A stretch of DNA of 64,000 nucleotides from Peptostreptococcus porci (lineage in GTDB: Bacteria; Bacillota; Clostridia; Peptostreptococcales; Peptostreptococcaceae), in assembly GCF_009695815.1 (NCBI RefSeq), contig NZ_VUNE01000003.1, positions 186,001 to 250,000 on the forward strand, written 5' to 3'. The notes beneath the pieces were generated by a model that was given only the letters and a program-made list of their open reading frames with translations, had not been told where the DNA came from and did no database searches. Every line of letters begins with the position of its first letter. Position 1 is the stretch's first letter. Position numbers and translations under genes: made by a program. Of the stretch, positions 34,667-43,532 are shown piece after piece.

Positions 34667-36541
34667 ATGAGAAAAGCAATAAGAATTTTTTTTACACTGA
34701 TAGTCGTCAGTAGCTTTCTTTTACTGCCAAATATTTTTTCAAGAGCATTTGCCGAAGAAAAGGAAATTGTTTTCGCTGATTCAGGGTGGGATAGTATAAA
34801 GCTACATAATGCTATTGCAGGGTACATATTGTCTGAGTTGTATGACTATTCATGGAAAGAAATACCGGGTTCATCTACAATAATGCACGAATCTCTGAAA
34901 TCTGGTGAGATTGACGTAATAATGGAGGCATGGACCGACAATATTTCCGATTACAAACTTGATAAAAAAAATGGTAAATTCAAGGAGCTAGGAACAAATT
35001 ATGCAGACAACCGTCAAGGGCTGTATGTTCCAAGATATGTTATTGAAGGAGATAAGGATAAGGGTATCAAACCACTGGCTCCAGAACTAGAATATGTATG
35101 GGATCTGGAAAAGTATTCAAGTATTTTCAAAGATTCTGAGGATTCTTCAAAAGGTCGGATTTATGGTGCCATTCCTGGCTGGGATGTAGACACCATTCTA
35201 TACAACAAATACAAACACTATAAGCTTGATAAAATGTATAATTATTTTAGACCGGGTTCGGACTCAGCTCTATCAGCGGCATTGACATCTGCCTATGACA
35301 AAGGTGAACCGATTGTGGCATATTATTGGGAGCCAACTTGGCTAATGGGTAAATATGATTTCGTCTTGCTAAAAGACAAGGACTATTCAGAATCTGGATA
35401 TAGAAATGGTGAAACAGCTCTTCCTTCAGTAAACGTAACGGTCGCTGTTAGCAACGAATTCTATAAAAATAACAAAGATGCTGTCAGTTTTTTAAGCAAG
35501 TACCAAACATCGAGTGATCTTACAAGTGAAGCATTGGCACATATGCAAGATACAAAGGAAAATTATGAAAATACTGCAAAATGGTTTCTAAAAAAGCATC
35601 CCGAATTGTTGACAAAATGGCTTAGCAAAGATAATGCAGAAAAGATAAAATCATCACTTGGCGAGTCGAATAACAATAATTTGACATCACTGTTGTATGA
35701 TTTTCCAATTAGAATAAATTTTGATATTAACAGCATTGACAATTCAGTCAGAAGCTTCAGCGTCAAGCATAAAGGATTTTTTGATGGTATTCGAATATTT
35801 TTACTAAGCTTTGTTACTCTTATTCAAAAGATATTGGATATAATACCATGGCCAGTACTGTTGTGTTCAGTATATTATGCGTCTTTCAAGGCTTCAAGAA
35901 AGCATAGAAAAGCACTAATGTACGTGCTATTTCTATCTCTGATAGGTATCTTTGGATTATGGTCACATATGAATGAAACCTTATCTATTGTCATAGCTTC
36001 AGTAGTAATCTCGCTATTACTTGGTTTCCCTATAGGTATCTTGGTATCTATCAGTGATAAGCTAAACAAAGTAATGAGACCGATCTTAGACACTATGCAA
36101 ACAATGCCTGTGTTTGTTTACCTTATACCAGCTCTACTATTCTTTGGTTTGGGTAAGGCTCCGGCAGTTATTTCAACAACCATTTATGCCATAGTACCTG
36201 TAATAAGAATGACATCTCTTGGAATCAGACAGATAAATAAGGAAGTTATTGAGGCTTCTCAATCATTTGGTTCAACAAAACTCCAATCTCTAGTAAAGGT
36301 TGAAATTCCACAAGCTCTACCTACGATTATGACTGGTATCAATCAGACAATCATGATGGCTATGTCAATGGTTGTAACAACGTCTATGATAGGTGCCACT
36401 GGTCTTGGAATGGATGTTTTGATTAGTGTAAATAGAGTTGAAATAGGCAAGGGAATTATCTCGGGTTCGGCAGTTGTAATAATTGCTATTATCCTAGATA
36501 GATTAACACAGGGTCTAGTTAGAGATGAGGTGAAGAAATAA
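34667..36541 (+). CDS. Glycine betaine/proline-type ABC transporter, binding protein fused to permease
   Basis: It has 624 residues. A signal sequence (1-29, ...RAFA) is followed by an OpuAC/ProX-type binding domain (about 30-335: FADSGWDSIKLHNAIAGY, MEAWTDN, YWEPTWLMGKYDF). Then comes a membrane anchor and an OpuAB/ProW-like permease (about 385-624) with the EAA-type loop EASQSFGSTKLQSLVKVEIPQAL. Order binding-domain-first is the reverse of the Lactococcus OpuABC fusion. The ATP-binding gene follows with a one-base overlap. Substrate is probably glycine betaine, proline or choline for osmoprotection; the exact one is not readable. GAGGAGG precedes the ATG. Confidence 0.92.
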   Translation: MRKAIRIFFTLIVVSSFLLLPNIFSRAFAEEKEIVFADSGWDSIKLHNAIAGYILSELYDYSWKEIPGSSTIMHESLKSGEIDVIMEAWTDNISDYKLDKKNGKFKELGTNYADNRQGLYVPRYVIEGDKDKGIKPLAPELEYVWDLEKYSSIFKDSEDSSKGRIYGAIPGWDVDTILYNKYKHYKLDKMYNYFRPGSDSALSAALTSAYDKGEPIVAYYWEPTWLMGKYDFVLLKDKDYSESGYRNGETALPSVNVTVAVSNEFYKNNKDAVSFLSKYQTSSDLTSEALAHMQDTKENYENTAKWFLKKHPELLTKWLSKDNAEKIKSSLGESNNNNLTSLLYDFPIRINFDINSIDNSVRSFSVKHKGFFDGIRIFLLSFVTLIQKILDIIPWPVLLCSVYYASFKASRKHRKALMYVLFLSLIGIFGLWSHMNETLSIVIASVVISLLLGFPIGILVSISDKLNKVMRPILDTMQTMPVFVYLIPALLFFGLGKAPAVISTTIYAIVPVIRMTSLGIRQINKEVIEASQSFGSTKLQSLVKVEIPQALPTIMTGINQTIMMAMSMVVTTSMIGATGLGMDVLISVNRVEIGKGIISGSAVVIIAIILDRLTQGLVRDEVKK

Positions 36542-37710
36542 TGGGAAAAATATTAGAGGTAAGAGACTTATATAAGCTTTACGGTGGAGAAAAAAAGCAA
36601 GCTGTAAAACTTGGAAAAGAAGGTAAAGACAAGGCTGAAATATTTAAAGAAACAGGAGTTACAACGGCTTTATGGAACATAAATCTCGATATTAACGAAG
36701 GTGAAATCTTCGTAATTATTGGACTCTCCGGCTGTGGAAAATCTACACTAATCAGATGCTTCAACTTATTAAATAGACCTACCTATGGTTCGATAACATT
36801 CAAAGGCAAGAACATAAATAAGATGAGTAAAAAAGAAGAGTACGAATATAAGAGAAACCATATTGCTATGGTATTTCAAAATTTCGGATTACTCAGCCAT
36901 AGAAATGTAATTGGCAATGTAGAATATGGATTGGAAATAAAGGGTGAGAATAAAGAAGAGAGAAGAAAAAAGGCACTAGAAATGATACATCTTGTCGGAC
37001 TAGATGGCTTGGAAAATACTCCTATAAATAACCTATCTGGTGGTATGAAACAAAGAGTTGGTATTGCCAGAGCATTAGCGAACAGTCCTGATATATTGTT
37101 GATGGACGAACCATTCTCTGCTCTAGATCCATTGGTAAGGAAAGATTTGCAGTTCCAATTGCTCAGAATAAAGAAAAAAGTCAATAATACAATAATATTC
37201 ATCACTCATGACATAAATGAGGCTTTTAAAATCGGAGACCGAGTCGCCATAATGAAAGACGGAAAAATCATTCAAATTGCAACGCCAGAAGAGATGACCA
37301 CCTCTCCAGCAAACGAATATGTACAAAACTTTATTGAAAATGCTGACAGGAAGAAGGTCATCAGCGTAAAGAACATCATGATATCTCCAAGCTCATTGAT
37401 AAAGGTAAAGGATAGTCCTTCATTTGCAATTTCTGTCATGAGAAACAATAGTATATCTTCAGCTTATGTTGTTTCAGAGGATATGGAATATCTTGGCGTA
37501 ATCACTATTGAAGAAGCCATAAAGGCAAAAAATCAGAATTTAAAGATTGCTGATATCGTAAACGGAAACGTGGATAAAATATCTCCAGATACAAGAATTA
37601 GCGATATTATCGAGTTATCAGCAAATGCCAAATATCCGATTGGTGTGGTCGATGATGACAATACACTTGTAGGCATCGTGACAAAAGCTGACGTGCTATC
37701 AGCAGTATAA
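36541..37710 (+). CDS. Glycine betaine/proline-type ABC transporter ATP-binding protein with CBS domains
   Basis: ProV/OpuAA-like ATPase of 389 residues. A long N-terminal extension (KQAVKLGKEGKDKAEI) is characteristic of this subgroup. Walker A is IGLSGCGKST, the signature is LSGGMKQRVGIARAL, and Walker B is ILLMDEPFSALD. The C-terminal third has two CBS domains (about 275-389), which in OpuA sense ionic strength or c-di-AMP. It pairs with the fused permease just upstream, so the operon encodes a complete two-gene importer. A terminator follows at 37747. Confidence 0.94.
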   Translation: MGKILEVRDLYKLYGGEKKQAVKLGKEGKDKAEIFKETGVTTALWNINLDINEGEIFVIIGLSGCGKSTLIRCFNLLNRPTYGSITFKGKNINKMSKKEEYEYKRNHIAMVFQNFGLLSHRNVIGNVEYGLEIKGENKEERRKKALEMIHLVGLDGLENTPINNLSGGMKQRVGIARALANSPDILLMDEPFSALDPLVRKDLQFQLLRIKKKVNNTIIFITHDINEAFKIGDRVAIMKDGKIIQIATPEEMTTSPANEYVQNFIENADRKKVISVKNIMISPSSLIKVKDSPSFAISVMRNNSISSAYVVSEDMEYLGVITIEEAIKAKNQNLKIADIVNGNVDKISPDTRISDIIELSANAKYPIGVVDDDNTLVGIVTKADVLSAV

Positions 37711-37746
37711 TATGGCTGTATAATATTTGTTAAATAGCAAGGTACA

Positions 37747-37792
37747 AAAGGCTCGTATCAATAGCTTAAGCACTATTAATACGAGCCTTTTT
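37747..37792 (+). terminator. Terminator of the betaine transporter operon
   Basis: aaaggctcgtat/atacgagccttt (37747-37758 with 37779-37790) with an inner aatag/ctatt stem and a T-run. Confidence 0.85.
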
Positions 37793-37844
37793 AATAAACA
37801 TATATTACTGAACGAGTATATATACAATTTTGTTATAAGTATCT

Positions 37845-38819
37845 TTATTTATGCGTAGAAACAATGCACATATTGCCCACTATTTCGAGGCTTTTTTCAC
37901 CAGCTGGTACAATAAATGAGTCAGCCAAGTTGACTTTATACTCATGACCATTCAATATTATCTTTCCATCCCCCTTAATGACATTCATCAGATAATATCC
38001 ATCTTCAAGAGATACCTTCAATCTATCCTTACAATCGTATTTTGAAACTGAAAAGAATTTTGTCTTCAAAAAATCTGTAATAGTATTTTTACCGATTTCT
38101 TTTACAGCATATTCTAGCTTTGGAGCATCTCCTGGTATATTAGAAACCTCGATAGATTTCTCTATATGTAGCTCCCTCTTATTTCCATAGTCATCAACTC
38201 TATCATAATCGTACACTCTGTACGTGGTATCTGAGCTTTGCTGGACTTCAAGAATCACAATTCCCTTACCAATTGCGTGCACAGTTCCATGAGGCACATA
38301 GAAAAAATCGCCCTCTTTTACCTCGACACGCCTCAGTAAATCATCCCATTTTCCACTCTCACACATCTGAGCTAGCTCTAATCTTGTTTTGGCATTATGA
38401 CCATATACTATCTCTGCACCTTCGTCCGCAGAAACAATATACCAACATTCTGTCTTACCTAATTCATCTCGTCCCTCATGTTTAGACGCAAAATCATCAT
38501 CGGGGTGAACCTGAACCGATAAATTATCAGAGGCATCGATCAATTTTATCAACAGAGGAAACTTTTTGTCTACAGATAAACTATCATTACCATCAATTTT
38601 TGAGTTGAATATTTCTGGATTAGTTGCGAAAATCTCATCCAAGCCTTTACCCTTCAACCATTTTGGAGAAGTAACCTCAGTTATTCCATTTTTGTGAGCA
38701 CTTATCAGCCATGCCTCTCCGACATGATTGCTTTCAGTTTTCATCAACAATTCCTCACGCAGCTTTCTGCCACCCCAAATTTTATCCTTCAAGACAGGTT
38801 TTAAAAAAATTAATTCCAT
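37845..38819 (-). CDS. manA: Mannose-6-phosphate isomerase, class I
   Basis: Zinc enzyme converting mannose-6-phosphate to fructose-6-phosphate. It has 324 residues, the short Firmicute form: LSVQVHPDDDFA (zinc Gln/His), GKTECWY (zinc Glu), VPHGTVHAIG (zinc His), and TYRVYDYDR. GAAAGG precedes the ATG. It sits distal to the mannose PTS genes on the same strand, with only 15 bases to DUF956. The cluster therefore takes mannose from uptake to glycolysis; glmS, which uses the product, is nearby but separate. Confidence 0.95.
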   Translation of the reverse strand: MELIFLKPVLKDKIWGGRKLREELLMKTESNHVGEAWLISAHKNGITEVTSPKWLKGKGLDEIFATNPEIFNSKIDGNDSLSVDKKFPLLIKLIDASDNLSVQVHPDDDFASKHEGRDELGKTECWYIVSADEGAEIVYGHNAKTRLELAQMCESGKWDDLLRRVEVKEGDFFYVPHGTVHAIGKGIVILEVQQSSDTTYRVYDYDRVDDYGNKRELHIEKSIEVSNIPGDAPKLEYAVKEIGKNTITDFLKTKFFSVSKYDCKDRLKVSLEDGYYLMNVIKGDGKIILNGHEYKVNLADSFIVPAGEKSLEIVGNMCIVSTHK

Positions 38820-38834
38820 TACTCTACCTTTCTC

Positions 38835-39203
38835 TTATTTTCCAAAAAGGCTCTTTATTCCTCTCGCCATTATTTGAATAACAGATTTAGACCTTAATAT
38901 CCTATCCACGCTTACATACTTACTTACGGTTCTTAGTAGGAGCTTGTTATCCTTCGCTGAAAATGAATATTTTCCATTGTTTTTTGTAAAAATAACAAAC
39001 CTGTTAATATGCTTTCCAAAAATAACTGATGCTGATATATAATCTATTTCATTCCAAGGAATTTGAATATTATCCTCTACATTTCTGTCATTATAGTATT
39101 CAAAGGATTTATCGCCTATCATTATTTTCCCATAATTTGCCAACCCCGTATAGGAAGTTGCTTTCATAGTTAGATCAACTCTAGTATTCAACGACTGTGC
39201 CAT
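38835..39203 (-). CDS. DUF956 family protein (ManO-like)
   Basis: It has 122 residues of DUF956, a PH-like-fold protein of unproven function. It is almost always encoded with the mannose-family PTS of Firmicutes, where it has been called ManO. Conserved pieces: TGLANYGKIMIGDKSFEYYN, IQIPWNEIDYISASV, FVIFTKNNGKY. It follows the PTS terminator and precedes manA, so it is either transcribed by partial readthrough or separately with manA. Confidence 0.85.
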   Translation of the reverse strand: MAQSLNTRVDLTMKATSYTGLANYGKIMIGDKSFEYYNDRNVEDNIQIPWNEIDYISASVIFGKHINRFVIFTKNNGKYSFSAKDNKLLLRTVSKYVSVDRILRSKSVIQIMARGIKSLFGK

Positions 39204-39231
39204 AATTTTTCCCTCTAATTATATTTCCCAT

Positions 39232-39256
39232 AGATAAAAGCTCGGAAAAACCGAGC
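39232..39256 (-). terminator. Terminator of the mannose PTS genes
   Basis: gctcgg/ccgagc (39240-39245 with 39251-39256); on the minus strand TTTTAT follows. Confidence 0.7.
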
Positions 39257-39265
39257 CTATCTTTA

Positions 39266-40183
39266 TTACATTATTCCTAATACACGTGAAATTATTCCAA
39301 CACCAAATAAAGCAAGTATTATCACAATAGGAGATACCTTCTTTTTCAATAACCAACAGCAGAACAAAGTCAATAGAACTGCTGCAAAACCAGGGATCAA
39401 TGAATCCAAGTTTTGTTGTAGTGTTGTAACCTTATCAGGGTTTAAACCAGTTGCACCTAGAGAACTATACTGTTCTAGAGCAGCTTTGATACCGTCTGTA
39501 CCAGCTGGAAGGCTTGCCCAGTCAATATAAGCACCCTTAGACTGCTTTACAGTTGAAACTACTGATGTAAAACTGATACTTACCCATCTTTGAACAAGAG
39601 CACCTATAATAAACATACCTAGAATTGATGCCCCCTGAGTTATCTTTCCTAACAGACCACCTGACAAGTCTTTTGTGATTGTAGTACCAACTTTATAACC
39701 GAATTCCTGAGTGTACCACATAAATCCAAAACGCATAATATTCCACACAAAGAAGAATAAAAGTGGACCTGCAATACTACCACCTAATGCAAGAGATGCT
39801 CCCAATGCACCAAGTATCGGACGAGCAGTAAACCAGAATACAGGATCACCTACACCTGCCAAAGGTCCCATCATCCCTATCTTAACACCCTGAATAGCAG
39901 CATCTTCTACTGGAACACCATTTGCTCTTTCTTCTTCAAGCGCTAATGTTACCCCCATTACTGGTGAAGACACATATGGATGAGTATTATAAAATTCAAG
40001 ATGACGCTGCAAAGCTGCCACTTGATCTTCTTTATTTGGATATAGCTTTTTAATGGCTGGTATTATTGAGAATGCCCAACCACCATTTTGCATACGTTCA
40101 TAGTTCCAAGATCCTTGAAGATATTGGTGACGTAATGCAACTGAAAAACGTTCCTTTTTTGATAACTGAATTTTCTTTTCCAT
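39266..40183 (-). CDS. manZ: PTS mannose-family transporter, IID component
   Basis: Membrane component of 305 residues. With IIC it forms the sugar channel of the mannose/glucose/glucosamine PTS. Features: the N-terminal LSKKERFSVALRHQYLQGSWNYERMQNGGWAFSI-type soluble part with QGSWNYERMQ, EEERANGVPVEDAAI, and GVGDPVFW. Two or more membrane helices are near the C-terminus. The true start is the Met after GGAGGAAG, not the upstream one at 40201. IIC ends 20 bases upstream. Confidence 0.93.
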   Translation of the reverse strand: MEKKIQLSKKERFSVALRHQYLQGSWNYERMQNGGWAFSIIPAIKKLYPNKEDQVAALQRHLEFYNTHPYVSSPVMGVTLALEEERANGVPVEDAAIQGVKIGMMGPLAGVGDPVFWFTARPILGALGASLALGGSIAGPLLFFFVWNIMRFGFMWYTQEFGYKVGTTITKDLSGGLLGKITQGASILGMFIIGALVQRWVSISFTSVVSTVKQSKGAYIDWASLPAGTDGIKAALEQYSSLGATGLNPDKVTTLQQNLDSLIPGFAAVLLTLFCCWLLKKKVSPIVIILALFGVGIISRVLGIM

Positions 40184-40203
40184 ATTCACTTCCTCCTTCA
40201 AGT

Positions 40204-41016
40204 CTAATAATCGTTTAATATATCACCAAGTGGATCACCCGAACCTGATCCTCCACCTGAAGAACCAACTGAATCCTTTAAACCAAGGTATATTAAGGCA
40301 ATACTTACACCGATTGCTCCAAGTGCAATTAATGTCAACTGGTTGATAGCAGCCAAAGCAAAGCCTAATACAAAGAATGGCCACACTTCTTTTGTTGCCA
40401 TCATATTTATAACCATTGCATAACCAACTGCGGCAATCATTCCACCACCTACAGCCATACCGCCCTTTAACCATTCAGGCATCAAGTTTAGAGCCTCTGT
40501 AACAATATCTGGTGGCACAATACAAAGAGCCAATGCAGGTATTGCTATACGAAGACCTTGCATACATATTGCTACAATATGCCACATTTCAATTCCCCTT
40601 ATATTCCCTTTTTTGGCATTAGCATCCATAAAGTGAACTATAGGAATTGACAAAGTACGGCAAATCATTGTCAAGAAAAGACCTGCTACTGATAGCGGAA
40701 CTGCAAGAGCTATTGATGTATTAATAGCATTTTGAACATTTACATCTCCACCCTGCAAACCTAATACCATAATTATTGCTGATGCTACAGAAGCAAGAGC
40801 CGCATCTGGCGCAACTGCTGCACCAACATTTGCCCAACCAAGAGCAATCATCTGAAGTGATCCACCAAGTATAATTCCTTCTCTAAGATGTCCACTTACC
40901 AATCCAATTAATGTACAAGCCACTAGTGGTTGATGGAATTGGAACTCATCCAATATACCTTCAATACCAGCTAGAAAGGCAACTAAAACGATTAATACTA
41001 TCGTAATTCCAGACAT
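40204..41016 (-). CDS. manY: PTS mannose-family transporter, IIC component
   Basis: Polytopic membrane protein of 270 residues, the main translocation subunit, with about eight or nine hydrophobic segments. EGILDEFQFHQPLVACTLIG and GGSLQMIALGWANVGAAVAPD are typical of ManY/ManM. The C-terminal tail GSSGGGSGSG is a flexible Gly/Ser linker, common in this family. Second gene of IIAB-IIC-IID with a 15-base gap. Confidence 0.94.
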   Translation of the reverse strand: MSGITIVLIVLVAFLAGIEGILDEFQFHQPLVACTLIGLVSGHLREGIILGGSLQMIALGWANVGAAVAPDAALASVASAIIMVLGLQGGDVNVQNAINTSIALAVPLSVAGLFLTMICRTLSIPIVHFMDANAKKGNIRGIEMWHIVAICMQGLRIAIPALALCIVPPDIVTEALNLMPEWLKGGMAVGGGMIAAVGYAMVINMMATKEVWPFFVLGFALAAINQLTLIALGAIGVSIALIYLGLKDSVGSSGGGSGSGDPLGDILNDY

Positions 41017-41031
41017 AATTACACCCTCCTA

Positions 41032-42018
41032 TTATTTAGATAACTCATTTTTCGCTTTTTTCAATATATGTTCGATGCTTTCAGGTGAGTCTGAAGGCAC
41101 TTTACGAACATCTATTTCCACACCTAACGAAATCAATTTTTCAATTGACCTAACATCTTCCATATCCATTGCAACAGATCTAGTTATTGCGACCTTTCCA
41201 GTAGAGTGTGCAATTGAACCCAAATTCAATGTTTTAATGCTTACTCCACCTTCAATTGCCCTTAATGCATCCTGTGGATTTTCGAACAATAGCAATGCCT
41301 TCGTATTACCAAAACGAGGGTCCTTGTCAACCGCTATCATCTTGTCAATCGGAACGACATTTGCTCTAACACCTGGAGGTGCAGCCTGTTCAATCATATT
41401 CTTTCTTAAATCATCCTTTGCAACAGCATCTGAAACAGCTATAATCCTATTTGGTCCTACTGATTTTGTCCATGCTGTGGCAACCTGTCCATGCAATAAA
41501 CGAGTATCAATACGAGCCAATACATATTTAATCTTTCCATCTCCAATAACAGTTCCTTCTGGAATAGATCCCTGTGGTGCTACAGGTACATTACTTGCCA
41601 CTTCTTCAACCTTTGGCTCTAACGAATCCGGTTTCGCTTTTACGCCATCTCTACCAGCACCTAAAATATAACTCGCAATTTCGTGTGCTGTTTCCATTGA
41701 AAAACGCGCGCCATAAGCCTCGATCAGCATAGGTAAATTCATACCTGAAACGATCGCCCACTTATCTTCCTTTCCTTCAAGAAGTGCACTTGCCTGATTA
41801 AAAGGTGTTCCTGACCATAAGTCAGTTAAAAATAACACTTCATCTTGATTCTCAAATGAAGCGATGGCTTCTTGCATTTTGACTTTGATATCTTCAGGAC
41901 CTTCACTTGGCATTAAAGTACAAGTTTTTACATTTTCCTGTTCCCCAAAAATCATTTTTGAAGTTTGATACAGTCCCTCTGCAAATTCACCATGACTAGC
42001 AATAATAATTCCTACCAT
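41032..42018 (-). CDS. manX: PTS mannose-family transporter, IIAB component
   Basis: Cytoplasmic phosphocarrier of 328 residues that passes phosphate from HPr to the sugar. The IIA domain has the phospho-His in IIASHGEFAEG (about residue 9). A Pro/Val-rich hinge follows (about 125-155: KPDSLEPKVEEVASNVPVAP). The IIB domain has the second phospho-His in RIDTRLLHGQVATAW (about 176). A TTG six bases upstream is possible; I chose the ATG at 42018, where AAAGGG is nine bases away. First gene of the operon. The 280-base upstream gap is AT-rich; neither a sigma-54 site nor a clear cre box was found. Confidence 0.94.
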   Translation of the reverse strand: MVGIIIASHGEFAEGLYQTSKMIFGEQENVKTCTLMPSEGPEDIKVKMQEAIASFENQDEVLFLTDLWSGTPFNQASALLEGKEDKWAIVSGMNLPMLIEAYGARFSMETAHEIASYILGAGRDGVKAKPDSLEPKVEEVASNVPVAPQGSIPEGTVIGDGKIKYVLARIDTRLLHGQVATAWTKSVGPNRIIAVSDAVAKDDLRKNMIEQAAPPGVRANVVPIDKMIAVDKDPRFGNTKALLLFENPQDALRAIEGGVSIKTLNLGSIAHSTGKVAITRSVAMDMEDVRSIEKLISLGVEIDVRKVPSDSPESIEHILKKAKNELSK

Positions 42019-42302
42019 AATCAACTACCCTTTCTAGAAAATTACTAAAAAACTAATAAAATATATAAAAAATAAATTCCACTTTAAAAATTAAACTTTA
42101 AAAAAATTACAGAAAAATTTTTAATTAATATTTTATCAATTTTACACATGCCTCGATACTTATAAAATTTTTTTCAGAAAAATTACACTTGGCAAACGTA
42201 CTGTAATAAACATTTTCCCAAATATGTTTTAAAATGAAAATGATAAACTTTTATATTCGTATCATAATCATTATATTACAACCTTGAAATTAAGTCAACA
42301 GG

Positions 42303-42959
42303 CTATTTTTTCTTTAAGAATAAAATTACATCAGCCAAATTTTGTCCCACAAACTCCACCATCGACAAAACAATTTCATTTGGTTCAATCAAATCTGGAA
42401 TCATTATCGATTTCATTCCTGCTCTATTGGCACCTATTACACCATTTAATGAATCTTCAAGGACCAGACAGTTTTTAGGCTCAATATTCAGCTTTCTTGC
42501 CGCCAATAAAAATACATCTGGATTAGGCTTTCCTAATTCAACTTCTTCACCACTCGCAATGGCATCAAAAAAATGCTCCAATCCATGCTTTTCCAAATTG
42601 TTATAAATATCTGATATTCTTCCAGATGATGCCAAACCAATCTTATAATCATTATCCTTCAAAAATTGCAATACTTCATCAACAAAAGGCTTTTTCTTCG
42701 ATCCTACAGTCTTCAATATATTTTCAACATATTTTATTTGTTCATCAACCAAGATTCTCCCGTCAATTTTAGGATTGTCTTTATAATATTCTGCATAAAA
42801 TTCACGTGCATCCTCTGTCGTCTTTCCAATTACATGGTATGTTTCTTCAATTGACATATCGATTCCACATTTTGATGCAGAATATATTAACCCCTCACTG
42901 TACAATAACTCTGTATCAAAAAGTAATCCATCCATATCAAAAATAACTGCTTTTATCAT
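42303..42959 (-). CDS. HAD-superfamily phosphatase/phosphomutase
   Basis: It has 218 residues of the beta-phosphoglucomutase-like HAD subfamily. FDMDGLLFDTE is motif I with two Asp, followed by a helical cap; GLASSGR is motif II, K(P)NPD with GKPNPDVFLLAA is motif III, and VLEDSLNGV is motif IV. It dephosphorylates or isomerises a small phosphorylated metabolite; the substrate is not readable. GGAGG precedes the ATG. It follows chorismate mutase by 77 bases on the same strand, without an obvious functional link. Confidence 0.9.
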   Translation of the reverse strand: MIKAVIFDMDGLLFDTELLYSEGLIYSASKCGIDMSIEETYHVIGKTTEDAREFYAEYYKDNPKIDGRILVDEQIKYVENILKTVGSKKKPFVDEVLQFLKDNDYKIGLASSGRISDIYNNLEKHGLEHFFDAIASGEEVELGKPNPDVFLLAARKLNIEPKNCLVLEDSLNGVIGANRAGMKSIMIPDLIEPNEIVLSMVEFVGQNLADVILFLKKK

Positions 42960-43036
42960 ATTTGCCTCCTAATGATTTGTATCTATATAATAAGCTCATT
43001 CTTATTATTCACATATCTTATAATAACTCTCAATTA

Positions 43037-43345
43037 TTATTCATATAGCGCCTCTTGTATATCTCTTGATTTTTGAATAATAAATGAGATTATCTCTGTT
43101 ATATAATTCTCATACTCACTATTTATCACCGCTGATTTTACATTCTCCAGTACACGTTTTTCCCTCTCTGCGTCATAAACATTGGCGTCATTCTTCATTT
43201 TTATCCTTCCAATTTGGATAGAATTATTCATTCTATCTTCAAGTAATGATACTATCTCTCTATCTATTTTTTCTATGTTTTTTCTACATTCCGACAATTC
43301 TTCTGGTATATTAGCTTTATCGGTTACAGCTCTTTTTTTCATCAT
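43037..43345 (-). CDS. aroQ: Chorismate mutase, AroQ type
   Basis: Converts chorismate to prephenate for phenylalanine and tyrosine. It has 102 residues, all-helical: ECRKNIEKIDREIVSLLEDRM, GRIKMKND, DAEREKRVLENV, and ISFIIQKSRDIQ match helices H1-H3. Arg of helix 1, the Lys of KMK and the Glu/Gln of helix 3 are the usual active-site residues. It is monofunctional, without a prephenate dehydratase or DAHP synthase domain. It lies 186 bases after aroC and is probably part of the aroB-aroA-aroC transcript, as no terminator was seen between. Confidence 0.9.
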   Translation of the reverse strand: MMKKRAVTDKANIPEELSECRKNIEKIDREIVSLLEDRMNNSIQIGRIKMKNDANVYDAEREKRVLENVKSAVINSEYENYITEIISFIIQKSRDIQEALYE

Positions 43346-43532
43346 ATTTCATATCACTCCCATTTTTTATATAAAACTCAAAACATTTAAACCATCATAT
43401 TTCAAATTCTTAGAAATGCAACATATTATAACCATCACATACGACTTTACTTGGCTATGCGACGTAATTGCAACGTAAGTACAACATAATTGATATATAT
43501 ACATATATTTTTTTTATTTATTTACAACATAT

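Noticed and set aside
41075-41671. Open frame of 198 codons on the plus strand inside manX
   Set aside because: Antisense to the IIB domain and hinge of a clear PTS protein; composition is that of a shadow frame.
42019-42302. Sigma-54 promoter or cre site for the mannose PTS operon
   Set aside because: No GG-N10-GC pair in the right orientation; TTGGCAAACGT at about 42188 resembles parts of both motifs but fits neither and faces away from the operon.
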